DNA of 64,000 nt from Halapricum hydrolyticum. Lineage in GTDB: Archaea; Halobacteriota; Halobacteria; Halobacteriales; Haloarculaceae. Within the stretch, counting starts at the first letter, position 1. The number at the start of each line of letters is the position of its first letter. The translations under genes were made by a program, and so were the position numbers. Where the stretch lies: contig JAOPKD010000001.1 in NCBI GenBank assembly GCA_025517565.1, forward strand, positions 186,001-250,000. Direction: 5' to 3'. The notes beneath the pieces were generated by a model. It searched no databases. It saw only the letters and a program-made list of their open reading frames with translations, and was not told where the DNA came from. Below are positions 53,120-62,162 of the stretch, in pieces.

Positions 53120-53485
53120 ATGGCCGAACACTACAGTTCCTTCGACCGAAGCGGGCGACGCTGGCTCCTCCAGCGGCTGACCGCCGTGTTCCTGATCGGC
53201 ACGCTCGCGTTCCACTTCTTCCTGCTGCACTTCGTCAACCACGCCGCCGAGATCGAGTTCGCCGGCACGCAGGCCCGGATGAGCGAAGTGGGCTACTTCT
53301 CGCTGATGGTGCTGTTCCTCGTGGCGGCGACGTTCCACGGCGTCAACGGCGTGTACAACGCGCTCGTCAACATGGGACTGGAGGGAACCCGGAAACGCGT
53401 CGTCGGCGGCGTGCTGGCGTTCTCGGGCGTGCTGCTGATCGCCCAGGGCATTCGCGTCGCCTTCGCGATGGCAGGAGTGATCTGA
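53120..53485 (+). CDS. sdhD: Succinate dehydrogenase membrane anchor subunit
   Basis: A 121-residue protein with three helices and histidines in LAFHFFLLHFVNHAAE and ATFHGVNGVYNAL that may bind heme or quinone. It overlaps no neighbour; sdhB begins 1 bp after its stop. Confidence 0.92.
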   Translation: MAEHYSSFDRSGRRWLLQRLTAVFLIGTLAFHFFLLHFVNHAAEIEFAGTQARMSEVGYFSLMVLFLVAATFHGVNGVYNALVNMGLEGTRKRVVGGVLAFSGVLLIAQGIRVAFAMAGVI

Positions 53486-53486
53486 C

Positions 53487-54374
53487 ATGAGTATGGATAC
53501 CGACACGGACACCGACGAGGGAAGCATCGACTCCGCTCCGGAGCCGGAGGTGAGCGTCCACCAGACGCGACGTCTCGAAGAGAAGGAAGCGCGACGTGCC
53601 GACCGTGCGGCTGCCGAGCAGGCCGCGGCCGAGTCGCTGGCCGACGAGGAGACGGTCGAGCTGAAGGTCTTCAGGTACGATCCGGAAGTCGAAGGCAAAG
53701 AAGAGCCCCGGTTTGACACCTTCGAGGTGCCGTTCCACGTGGGGATGACCGTGCTGGACGCGCTCATCTACGCCCGGGATCACTACGACTCCTCGCTGAC
53801 CTTCCGTCACTCCTGTCAGCAGGCGATCTGTGGCTCGGACGCGCTGTTCGTCAACGGCACCCAGCGGCTGGGCTGTAAGACCCAGCTCGTCGACCTGGAC
53901 GAGCCGATCCGGGTCGAGCCACTTCCCCATCAGGAAGTCGTCAAGGACCTGGTCGTCGACATGGAGCACTTCTACGACCAGATGGAAGCCGTCGAACCGT
54001 ACTTCGATCCCGACGACTTGCCGGACGGCGAGCTCGAAGAGCAGCGCCAGAGCCGACAGAACCGCGAGAAGATCAAGACGTCCACCCGGTGTATCTGGTG
54101 TGGCGCGTGCATGTCCTCGTGTAACATCGCTGCAGGCGACAACCAGTACCTCGGTCCGGCGGCGATCAACAAGGCCTACCGGTTCGCGATGGACGAGCGT
54201 GAGGGAGAGGATCGAAAGCGAGAGCGCATGGAGATAGTCGAGCGGGAACACGGCGTCTGGCGGTGTCAGACCCAGTTCTCCTGTACGGAGGTCTGTCCGA
54301 AAGACATTCCGCTGACTGAACACATCCAGGAACTCAAACGCGAAGCCGTCAAAAACAACCTCAAATTCTGGTGA
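53487..54374 (+). CDS. sdhB: Succinate dehydrogenase iron-sulfur subunit
   Basis: A 295-residue protein with all three iron-sulfur cluster motifs: HSCQQAICGSDALFVNG with the fourth Cys in RLGCKTQ (2Fe-2S), CIWCGACMSSC (4Fe-4S) and SCTEVCPKDIP (3Fe-4S). An acidic N-terminal extension of about 60 residues, probably disordered, is typical of haloarchaeal SdhB. Confidence 0.94.
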   Translation: MSMDTDTDTDEGSIDSAPEPEVSVHQTRRLEEKEARRADRAAAEQAAAESLADEETVELKVFRYDPEVEGKEEPRFDTFEVPFHVGMTVLDALIYARDHYDSSLTFRHSCQQAICGSDALFVNGTQRLGCKTQLVDLDEPIRVEPLPHQEVVKDLVVDMEHFYDQMEAVEPYFDPDDLPDGELEEQRQSRQNREKIKTSTRCIWCGACMSSCNIAAGDNQYLGPAAINKAYRFAMDEREGEDRKRERMEIVEREHGVWRCQTQFSCTEVCPKDIPLTEHIQELKREAVKNNLKFW

Positions 54375-54379
54375 TTCAC

Positions 54380-56221
54380 ATGGACGATACTGCAACCACC
54401 TACGAGTACGACGTCGTCGTGGTCGGTGCCGGCGGTGCCGGTCTCCGGGCGGCCATCGCAGCGCACGAGGAGGGTGCCGACGTGGCGCTCGTCACGAAAC
54501 TCCACCCCGTCCGAAGCCACACCGGGGCGGCAGAGGGCGGCATCAACGCCGCCCTTCGAGAGGGCGACGACTGGGAACTGCACGCCTACGACACGATGAA
54601 GGGGTCGGACTACCTGGGCGACGCGCCGGCGATCGACACCTTCGCCCAGAGCGCCCCCGACGAAGTGATCCAGCTCGAACACTGGGGCATGCCGTTCTCC
54701 CGCGATGACGACGGCCGGGTCTCACAGCGGCCCTTTGGCGGGCTGTCCTTCCCGCGGACGACCTACGCCGGTGCGGAGACCGGCCATCACCTGCTGCACA
54801 CGATGTACGAGCAGGCCGTCAAGCGCGGGATCGACGTCTACGACGAGTGGTACGTGATGAACCTCGCCGTGACCGACCACGACGAGCCCGAAGACCGGGC
54901 CTGTCACGGCGTCGTTGCCTACGAGATCAGGTCCGGCGAAATCGCTGGCTTCCACGCACGAAACGGCGTGATCCTGGCGACCGGCGGACTGGGGCAGGTG
55001 TTCGAACACACGACCAACGCCGTCGCCAACACAGGAGACGGCGCGGCGATGGCCTATCGCGCTGGCGTCCCCCTGGAGGACATGGAGATGATCCAGTTCC
55101 ACCCGACGACGCTGCCCTCGACCGGCGTGCTCATCTCCGAAGGGGTCCGCGGCGAGGGAGGAATCCTCTACAACGACGAGGGCGAGCGGTTCATGTTCGA
55201 ACACGGCTACGCCAACAACGAAGGCGAACTGGCCTCACGTGACGTGGTTTCCCGGTCCGAACTGACCGAGGTTCAGGAGGGACGGGGTATCGAAGACGAG
55301 TACGTCCACCTGGACATGCGCCACCTCGGCGAAGAGCGCATCATCGATCGCCTGGAGAACATCCTCCACCTGGCAGAGGACTTCGAGGGCGTGGACGGAC
55401 TCGAAGAGCCGATGCCGGTCAAGCCCGGCCAGCACTACGCGATGGGTGGCATCGAGACCGACGAGAACGGCCAGACCTGTATCGACGGCCTGTACGCCGC
55501 CGGCGAGAACGCCTGTGTCTCCCTGCACGGGGCGAACCGGCTGGGCGGCAACGCCCTGCCCGAGTTGCTCGTGTTCGGTGCACGCGCCGGGGAACACGCC
55601 GCAGGTGGCGATATGGCCGAAGCGAAGATCGAGACGGGGCCATCCGCGAAAAGCGAAGACGCGGACGTCGGGGCCGAGGTCGATCTCGGATCGGCGGACG
55701 CGAGCGGAGACGCGGCCGCCGACGGTGCGATGACCGAACCGGAGACCGTCCTCGAGATGGCCGTCGAGCGCGAGCGCGAACGCGTCGAAACGCTCCTGGA
55801 GCGCGACGGGACGAACCACGCCGAGGTCCGGGCGGACGTCCAGGAGACGATGACCGAATACGTCAACGTCTTCCGCGAAGAGGAGGGGCTGCAACGGGCT
55901 CTCGAAGAACTGAAGCGCGCTCGCGAGGCCTACCAGGACGTCGCGGTCGCCGACCCCTCGCGGACGTACAACACCGACCTGATCCACACCATCGAGACGC
56001 GAAACATCATCGACCTCGCGGAGGCGATCACCGTCGGCGCGCTCGCCCGCGAGGAATTCCGCGGCGCACACTGGCGGAAAGCCCACCAGGAACGGAAAGA
56101 CGACGAGTGGATCAAACACACCATGCTCGCCTGGAACGAGGGCTCGCCGGAGCTATACTACAAGCCAGTCATCCTCGAAGGCGACGAGCAAACCTACGAG
56201 CCCAAAGAACGCTCGTACTGA
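54380..56221 (+). CDS. sdhA: Succinate dehydrogenase flavoprotein subunit
   Basis: A 613-residue FAD protein. The FAD-binding VVVVGAGGAGLRAAI lies near residue 12, the covalent-FAD His in RSHTGAAEGGINAAL, the active-site regions are FHPTTLPSTG and HYAMGGIETDENG, and the C-terminus has the Arg-rich FRGAHWRK. ATG 54380 is used; an alternative GTG at 54371 would overlap sdhB and add MIH. The gene has an acidic insert (about residues 420-455) that is common in haloarchaea. Confidence 0.94.
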   Translation: MDDTATTYEYDVVVVGAGGAGLRAAIAAHEEGADVALVTKLHPVRSHTGAAEGGINAALREGDDWELHAYDTMKGSDYLGDAPAIDTFAQSAPDEVIQLEHWGMPFSRDDDGRVSQRPFGGLSFPRTTYAGAETGHHLLHTMYEQAVKRGIDVYDEWYVMNLAVTDHDEPEDRACHGVVAYEIRSGEIAGFHARNGVILATGGLGQVFEHTTNAVANTGDGAAMAYRAGVPLEDMEMIQFHPTTLPSTGVLISEGVRGEGGILYNDEGERFMFEHGYANNEGELASRDVVSRSELTEVQEGRGIEDEYVHLDMRHLGEERIIDRLENILHLAEDFEGVDGLEEPMPVKPGQHYAMGGIETDENGQTCIDGLYAAGENACVSLHGANRLGGNALPELLVFGARAGEHAAGGDMAEAKIETGPSAKSEDADVGAEVDLGSADASGDAAADGAMTEPETVLEMAVERERERVETLLERDGTNHAEVRADVQETMTEYVNVFREEEGLQRALEELKRAREAYQDVAVADPSRTYNTDLIHTIETRNIIDLAEAITVGALAREEFRGAHWRKAHQERKDDEWIKHTMLAWNEGSPELYYKPVILEGDEQTYEPKERSY

Positions 56222-56248
56222 TACTGATGGCTATCAATTCGTAAAGAT

Positions 56249-56283
56249 ATTCGGCACGACGGCGTGCCGAATCATTTCGAAAT
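56249..56283 (+). terminator. Hairpin downstream of sdhA
   Basis: ATTCGGCACG (56249-56258) and CGTGCCGAAT (56263-56272) form a perfect 10-bp stem with a 4-base loop. A second palindrome ATTTCGAAAT follows at 56274-56283. No T-run follows, so it may act as an RNA-stabilising structure as well as a terminator. Confidence 0.55.
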
Positions 56284-56337
56284 GTTATAGTCACCAGTAT
56301 GACGGCGGCGGTCTCGTTCGACGCCCTGTGTCTGCGG

Positions 56338-56583
56338 TCAGCCGACCGGTCCGCCGTGACGACCGATCCAGCGGCCGGTTTCCCGCAGGAGGCCGACGAC
56401 GACGATCACCAGCGGCAGCGCCGCGACGGCGACGACCACGTTGGCAGCCATCGGGAACCCGAGCCTGAGCAACTGCAGCGCGGCCAGGTTCGCCAGTACG
56501 AACGTGATGACGAGCAGCGACCGCACCTCGTAGGTCGCCTGGAGCCGCTCGTGTTCGAAGACGTCTCCCGGCGTCCCGTGCAT
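56338..56583 (-). CDS. Small membrane protein
   Basis: An 81-residue protein from ATG 56583 (MHGTPGDVFEHERLQATYEV) with two membrane helices (SLLVITFVLANLAALQLL and ANVVVAVAALPLVIVVVGLL). No family was recognised. It lies between the sdh operon and the second glycosidase. Confidence 0.6.
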   Translation of the reverse strand: MHGTPGDVFEHERLQATYEVRSLLVITFVLANLAALQLLRLGFPMAANVVVAVAALPLVIVVVGLLRETGRWIGRHGGPVG

Positions 56584-56654
56584 ACGGGAATATAGAGCCG
56601 CATTACTATCAAAAGTAGCGGTGAACGTCGGACACACGTCTGCCGCATCGACGG

Positions 56655-58706
56655 CTACTCGGTCCGCGCTTGGAGGACCGAGACGGTCTTGACAGCGACG
56701 GTCGTCTGACCGTCAGTACGTTCGAGATCGACCGGCTCGTCGGTCACGAGATCCGTCTCCGAGAGGGTCTCCTCGACAGCGATCGACGCAGTCCCGTCTC
56801 CGAAGTGCAACAGAACGACCACGCGCTGCCCCTGGTACTCGCGGGCGAACGCGACAGTGCGATCCGTTTCGCTCTCGAAGGACACGTCCTCGAGATCGCC
56901 GCGGCGCAGGACCGCGTGCTCGTTGCGCGTCTGTATCAGTCGGCGGTGGAACTGCGTCAGCTCGTCGTCACCGCCCCAGTCCATGGGCTTGCGGTAATGC
57001 GACATCCCGGTCTCCTGACCGTAGTAGACCATCGGCATCCCCGGCAGCGTGAGCGTGGCCGCCGCGGCAGCACGCTGGGCGTCACGACCGTGTTCGTCCA
57101 GATAGCGATCCTCGTCGTGGTTCTCGATGTAGCGGAGTTGCATCGCACGCGGCGGGAACCCCTCACGCTGTTCGGCCCGGACCGCTTCGAGCAGCGACTC
57201 CGCCGGCCGGTCGCCGTTGCCGATCTCCAGCAGACGACCGTACAGCGTCGTGTCGTAGTGCAGGTCGAACCCGTTCTCGTGGGCCAGCGGATCCCGGGGG
57301 ATCGTCTCGTCGAGCAGGAGGAACTCGCCGTCTTCGGCCTTCACGCGGTCGCGGACCTCCTGCCAGAACCCATGTGGGACGCCCCAGGCGACGTCACACC
57401 GGAACCCGTCGACGACCGGTGCCCACTCCTCGACGACCGAGAGGACGAATTCGCGGACGGCCAGCGAGTCGTAGTTCAGGTTCGGGATCGAACTCCAGTT
57501 GAAGTACGTTTCTGGATCGCTGTTCCCGTCGAACCGATACCACTCCCGGTAGTCGTCGACGCCCGTCGAGGCCAACTGGAAGTTCCGGTGGTGTTTCGAC
57601 GTGTGGTTGACGACCAGGTCGAATATCACTCGGATCCCGTGCTCGTGGCAGGTCTCGACGAACGACTCGAACTCCTCTCGTGTGCCGAGATCGGACGCCG
57701 TCCGGAAGTAATCGAGCGTGTGATACCCGTGGGGACCACCGCGCTCGTAGCCGTCGTCGTCGCGCTGTGGCGCGTAGGATTCGAGGATCGGTGTCATCCA
57801 CAGCGTGTCGATCCCGAGCCATTCGAGATAGGGGACGCGCCCTTCGAGCGCCCGGAAGCTGGGGTCCGCCTGCCCGGTAAACGACCGGGTGAAGATCTCG
57901 TACATCGTCGCGTCGTCCGTCCAGGTCGGCGGTTCGTTCGGGTAAGAGACGTTCCCGTCCGCCGAGACCGTCACGGTGTCGGCGATGGAGTGTCGAGCCC
58001 CGACTGCGACGGCGTGGACGCGGATCGAGTCCTCGATCGCGGCGAGATCACAGCGTGCCGTGCGGCTGGCTGTCGCGAGCGAGCCGGCGAGCGTGTCCCG
58101 ATCGTCGAGGTAGAACTCCACGTCCAGATCGCCGTCGGTTTCGACCGTCGTCGGCCCGGCGTAAGGCGTCGCCTCGACCGTCACGACCCCGTCTTCGACG
58201 GTCGCGTCGAGTTCGATCCGGGGCCGCTCGGGCCCCTCGATCTCGACAGTGTCTCTGACGGCCGCGTGGTAGTTCCCTCCGGGCACGAACATCGCCGAGT
58301 GTCGACCGGGCGGGAGTTCCGTCTCGAAGACGTACTGGTCGCCCTCACGACGAGCGCGATCCGCGCCGAGGATGTGATCGTTGAACGGGGCCGAGATCCA
58401 CACGTCGTCGGCCGCTGGCAGATCGTCAGCATCGATCGCGAACCGGGCCGGGCGGCTGACGTCCGAATACGCGCGAACGGTCAGTTCGTGCGGGCCGTCC
58501 GGTGCCGTCATTCGGAGCCTGTAGCGGCCGGCCTGGTCGGGCACGAAGTGTTCGACCGCGTCCGTGCCGAGCGTGACGTCACTGTCCGGCGGCGCCTCGA
58601 GGATCGACCACTCGACCGACGGTTCGATCTCCGGGTTCGGATCCCGTGGTGCCAGTTCGACGGCCGTGCCGACCGTCGTGAACCGCGGCGGGCCTGGATG
58701 GTGCAT
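56655..58706 (-). CDS. GH13 alpha-amylase-type glycosidase with N-terminal beta domains
   Basis: A 683-residue enzyme with about 270 residues of N-terminal beta-sandwich sequence that may bind starch. The catalytic core begins TMYEIFTRSFTGQ. Motifs: DTLWMTPILESY, FDLVVNHTSKHHRNF, GFRCDVAWGVPH (nucleophile Asp), LLLDETIPRD (acid/base Glu) and YIENHDEDR (transition-state Asp). No signal peptide was seen, so it is probably cytoplasmic. The divergent regulator at 58894 may control it. Confidence 0.88.
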   Translation of the reverse strand: MHHPGPPRFTTVGTAVELAPRDPNPEIEPSVEWSILEAPPDSDVTLGTDAVEHFVPDQAGRYRLRMTAPDGPHELTVRAYSDVSRPARFAIDADDLPAADDVWISAPFNDHILGADRARREGDQYVFETELPPGRHSAMFVPGGNYHAAVRDTVEIEGPERPRIELDATVEDGVVTVEATPYAGPTTVETDGDLDVEFYLDDRDTLAGSLATASRTARCDLAAIEDSIRVHAVAVGARHSIADTVTVSADGNVSYPNEPPTWTDDATMYEIFTRSFTGQADPSFRALEGRVPYLEWLGIDTLWMTPILESYAPQRDDDGYERGGPHGYHTLDYFRTASDLGTREEFESFVETCHEHGIRVIFDLVVNHTSKHHRNFQLASTGVDDYREWYRFDGNSDPETYFNWSSIPNLNYDSLAVREFVLSVVEEWAPVVDGFRCDVAWGVPHGFWQEVRDRVKAEDGEFLLLDETIPRDPLAHENGFDLHYDTTLYGRLLEIGNGDRPAESLLEAVRAEQREGFPPRAMQLRYIENHDEDRYLDEHGRDAQRAAAAATLTLPGMPMVYYGQETGMSHYRKPMDWGGDDELTQFHRRLIQTRNEHAVLRRGDLEDVSFESETDRTVAFAREYQGQRVVVLLHFGDGTASIAVEETLSETDLVTDEPVDLERTDGQTTVAVKTVSVLQARTE

Positions 58707-58893
58707 ACGACCACAGAGTCTATGCTGGACGGGGAAAAACCTCTCCTGAAGGCTGTTTCTGCTCGATACCGGGTTACCACCGGATCTCTATCCAGTTCGG
58801 CGCGCACCTGGCCGACGTTCGGATCCCGCGGTGAATGTTCGTACACCGGATATCCGTGGAACTAACTTCCTGGGCGGGAAACGACCGGCGTAT

Positions 58894-59772
58894 ATGACGG
58901 ATACGCGCCCCGACCGAGACGCCGACGTCAACGTCACGCGGGCGGCGTCCGCGTTCGGGTCGCTCGCCGACGAGAACCGCATCGAAATCCTGCTCGCGTT
59001 GTGGCAGTCCGGCCCCCTGTCGTTTGCCGACCTCCAGTCGGCCGCCGGGTTCTCCGATAGCGGCCACTTCAATTACCACCTCGACAAGCTCCTCGATCGG
59101 TTCGTCGAGAAAGACGACGGCGAGTACCGGCTGCGCACGCCCGGGGCGTCCGCACTCGACATCGTGTTCGACGAGCGCTTCGGCGAGTCACCGCCCGACG
59201 TGGACATCGACGTCGACGCGACCTGCCCGTCGTGTGGCACACGACTGCACGCCACCTATTCAGACGGGCGGGTCGTCATCGGCTGTCCGGACTGTTCCGT
59301 GCTGGTCAATATCGGTTACTTCCCGCCCCGGGGACGGCTCGACCGGGATCCGGCCGAGTTCTTCACCGCCTACAGCAAGCAGACCTGGCGTGACTTCACG
59401 CTCGCCCGGGAGGGCGTCTGTCCGCACTGTGGGGGCCGCATGGAAACGACGGTCGAAATCGACCCGGACTGGCACCTGCAGTACCCGGCCGTGAGTACCT
59501 GTCAGAGCTGTCAGGTGACCATCGGGACGACCATCGGCGTGCGCCTGTTGACTGATCCGGCAGTCGTCACCTTCCTCCACGAGCACGGCGAACGCGTCGA
59601 CGAGCGGTCGTTCTGGGAGTTCGACTGCTGTATCGACGATAGCGACGCCGTCCTCGAAAGCGAGGAGCCGCTGCGCGTGACGGTCCCGGTCAGCCTCGGT
59701 GCGGAGACGCTGCGCGTGACCGTCGACGACGCGACGACCGTGCTCGAAACCGAGCGCGTCACGCGCCGGTGA
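58894..59772 (+). CDS. ArsR-type winged-helix regulator with zinc-ribbon domain
   Basis: A 292-residue protein. Residues about 15-85 form a winged helix (ENRIEILLALWQSGPLSFAD, then NYHLDKLLDRFVEKD). Four Cys-pair motifs follow (CPSCGTRL, CPDC, CPHCGGRM and CQSC), making a double zinc ribbon. Such regulators are common in haloarchaea. It is divergent from the amylase gene by 187 bp and is a candidate regulator of it. ATG 58894 is chosen; the frame is open to 58831, but those residues are not conserved-looking. Confidence 0.82.
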   Translation: MTDTRPDRDADVNVTRAASAFGSLADENRIEILLALWQSGPLSFADLQSAAGFSDSGHFNYHLDKLLDRFVEKDDGEYRLRTPGASALDIVFDERFGESPPDVDIDVDATCPSCGTRLHATYSDGRVVIGCPDCSVLVNIGYFPPRGRLDRDPAEFFTAYSKQTWRDFTLAREGVCPHCGGRMETTVEIDPDWHLQYPAVSTCQSCQVTIGTTIGVRLLTDPAVVTFLHEHGERVDERSFWEFDCCIDDSDAVLESEEPLRVTVPVSLGAETLRVTVDDATTVLETERVTRR

Positions 59773-59979
59773 GTCGCTGTCGTCTCTCCTTGACTTCCTC
59801 TACCCCTGAAGGGGATGGGCTTCCGCTAGCACCGTGTCATACAGAGACAGCGCGGAAACCCACGGCTTTAGCCGTGGGAGGAAGCGCGTCACTTCTGAAT
59901 CAAACCACGCATCCAACCACGGCTGACTCCCCCAACGTAAAACACAGTTTTTAAATAATACAACCCTAATATTTGAACT

Positions 59980-61239
59980 GTGATGGTCGTCAGAAACCTC
60001 GAAATCAAACTCGACGTTGATGAGAACGCACACAGCGTTCTCGATGAGACGTTCGAGCAATTCCGTCAAGCCGCGCAACACGCCGTGGACTACGGCTGGT
60101 CTGACGACCCCACCGAAATAATCGACAGTAAGTCAGAACTCCACGACGCCACGTACTCCGACGTACGTGAAAAAACAGATCTCACTGCAAACCACGTCCA
60201 AGCCGCACGCAGTCTCGCCGCAAACGCACTCGGTAACTGCAAAGACCGTATCCTCGAAGACGGTGAGAAAGCGAGCAAACCTGAGTTCCGCGGTACCGTG
60301 GTCGTCTACGATGGTCGAACTATCACGTACAACGACGACCACTGCACCTTATCAACTACAGAAGACCGCGTTACCGCGGGATACATCGTACCCGAAGACA
60401 CTCGCGGAACGCCATTCGAAGAATACTGGGATAATGCCGAGTGGGAGCGCGGTGAGGCCACGCTACACAAGCGCGACGGTACGTACTACTTGCACGTGTC
60501 GATGAAAAAGGAACGCGACGAAGACGAGGCGTCTACCTCCGAGTACGGAGCGGTACTCGGCGTAGACCTCAACGTTGACGGTTACCTCGCCGTCACCTCG
60601 ACTGGCGCGTTCCTCGGCAACGCAGATTACCTCAACCACAAGCGTGCAGAGTACGAACGGCGTCGTGGAAAGTTACAGCAGACAGGTACTCGGAGCGCCC
60701 ACTTGACGCTGAAATCCATCGGCAATCGGTTCTCAAATTGGAGCGAGGACTACTTGCATCGCGTCGCACTCACACTGGTTCTCGAAGCCCGCCGCCACAA
60801 CTGCGATGCAATTGCGTTCGAGAACTTGGAACACATCCGAGAGCGTATATCGAACGCTTCTAAGTTCCAGCAGTAGGCGTTCAACAAGCTCCAAGAACTC
60901 ACGGAGTACAAGGCCGAAGAGTACGGTATCCTCGTTGATGACGTGAAGCCACAATACACGTCACAACGGTGCAGCCACTCGGAGTGTGGGTTCACGCACG
61001 AGGATAACCGCGATGGTGACGAGTTCGAGTGCCTGAAGTGTGGAAAGGAACTTCACGCGGATTACAACGCCGCTCGGAATATCGGGTGGCGTCTTGTCCA
61101 GCACTGGCTCAAGTCTGGGGCTGGACGGGCGGACTGTCAGGTCGCCCTGAAGTCAGGGATGTTGAACGCGAACGGCGAGTTTACGCCTGCCACGTCTCGT
61201 GGCCAGAGCGGGAGTCCACTGACAAGCCCACCGCTTTAG
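59980..61239 (+). pseudogene. tnpB: tnpB with an in-frame amber stop
   Basis: The frame runs through both halves but is broken by TAG at 60874-60876, after KFQQ and before [12 protein letters not shown]. In related proteins a Trp (TGG) stands here, so a single G-to-A change explains it. RuvC-like catalytic parts are visible: Asp in VLGVDLNVDG (about residue 195), Glu in IAFENLEHIRER (about 281), and after the stop the zinc finger (CSHSECG...CLKCGK) and the last Asp in HADYNAARN. TnpB is an RNA-guided nuclease that keeps such elements in place. The truncated protein lacks RuvC III and the zinc finger, so it should be inactive unless the stop is suppressed. Confidence 0.88.
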
Positions 61240-61250
61240 CGGTGGGTACC
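61140..61250 (+). ncRNA. Likely omega RNA region of the IS element
   Basis: In the IS200/IS605 family the RNA that guides TnpB is made from the 3' end of tnpB and the right end of the element. Here that would include the right-end hairpin at 61227-61246 and nearby flanking DNA as guide. This rests on family knowledge and was not confirmed from the sequence. Confidence 0.4.
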
Positions 61251-62009
61251 TGACCAGAGGTGTCGATTGAGGAAACTCGCGAATCGCTCGGTCGCCTTCT
61301 CGTACCAGCCCATGTCGTCGTACAGGAACACGTGGCCGCCGCCGTCGGCCCGGAACCGGTCGATGGAGACGCCGGCCGAGAGTAACTCTTCGTAGAGGGC
61401 GTCGGTCTCGTCGATCGGGACGGTCTCGTCGTCGGCGGCGTGAGCGAGAAACGTCGGCGGTGCGTCGGCATCGACCCATGTGATCGGCGAGGCCCGCTCG
61501 GCGGCGTCCGGTCCGTTTCCGACGAGCGGCGCATACCTGTCCTCGCGTAGGTCGTAGACGCCGCTGAATCCGGCCAGTGTCGCAAGTGACGGACTATCAG
61601 TGGTATCTTCCGGGTCGAACTCCCCGGGCGCGAGCGCGGCCAGCGCGGCCAGGTGTGCGCCCGCCGAGTGGCCGGCGATGGCGATCCGATCGGGGTCGAC
61701 GCCGAGGGAGTCGGCGTGCTCGTGACACCAGCGGACGCCGGCCAGCACGTCGGCGACCATCTCCGGGACGTTCGCGTCGGGTGCGAGCCGATAGTTCGGA
61801 TCGACGCCGACGTATCCGCGGTCAGCGAACTCGACCGCGTAGCGGCTGAACTGCCCCTTGCTGCCGGCTCGCCAGGCCCCGCCGTGGACGTAGACGACGG
61901 CAGGGTTCGAGGCAGTCTCGGCCGGCCGATACGTATCCAGACGGAGAGTTCGATCGTCGAGTTCGCGAAACGGCACGTCCCGTTCGACGACGACGCGTGA
62001 CGAAGGCAT
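61236..62009 (-). CDS. Alpha/beta hydrolase (esterase/lipase, hormone-sensitive-lipase-like)
   Basis: A 257-residue enzyme with the oxyanion HGGAW motif, nucleophile elbow GHSAGAH, acid in HAADDETVP and catalytic His in GGGHVF. The class is that of small carboxylesterases. The start [12 protein letters not shown] (ATG 62009) is preferred to the frame to 62105. The stop TAA at 61236 falls inside the right-end hairpin of the neighbouring IS element, so the last codons (GTHR) come from the element and the natural C-terminus was probably a little different. Confidence 0.88.
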   Translation of the reverse strand: MPSSRVVVERDVPFRELDDRTLRLDTYRPAETASNPAVVYVHGGAWRAGSKGQFSRYAVEFADRGYVGVDPNYRLAPDANVPEMVADVLAGVRWCHEHADSLGVDPDRIAIAGHSAGAHLAALAALAPGEFDPEDTTDSPSLATLAGFSGVYDLREDRYAPLVGNGPDAAERASPITWVDADAPPTFLAHAADDETVPIDETDALYEELLSAGVSIDRFRADGGGHVFLYDDMGWYEKATERFASFLNRHLWSGTHR

Positions 62010-62162
62010 ATCTCTCCCGTCGATGTCGACCGAAAAGACGTTTTGGTCTGCGATTCGGGGGCGGAACCGGCCGCAGACCGGTAAAGACATCGGAGAATCG
62101 GTCACTCGGGAGTCCTACTGATAAGCCAACCTCTTCGAGAGTTGGTAGCCGACGTGTGCACA

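Larger units (their letters stand above)
59790..61250 (+). mobile_element. IS1341-type (IS200/IS605 family) element
   Basis: The element carries only tnpB and no tnpA. Its left end has the hairpin CCCACGGCT-TT-AGCCGTGGG (59859-59878) and a smaller CCCCTGAAGGGG near the end; the right end has CCCACCGCT-TT-AGCGGTGGG (61227-61246). Exact ends are estimates because this family makes no target duplication. The insertion is next to the 3' end of the alpha/beta hydrolase gene, whose stop codon lies in the right hairpin. Confidence 0.8.
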
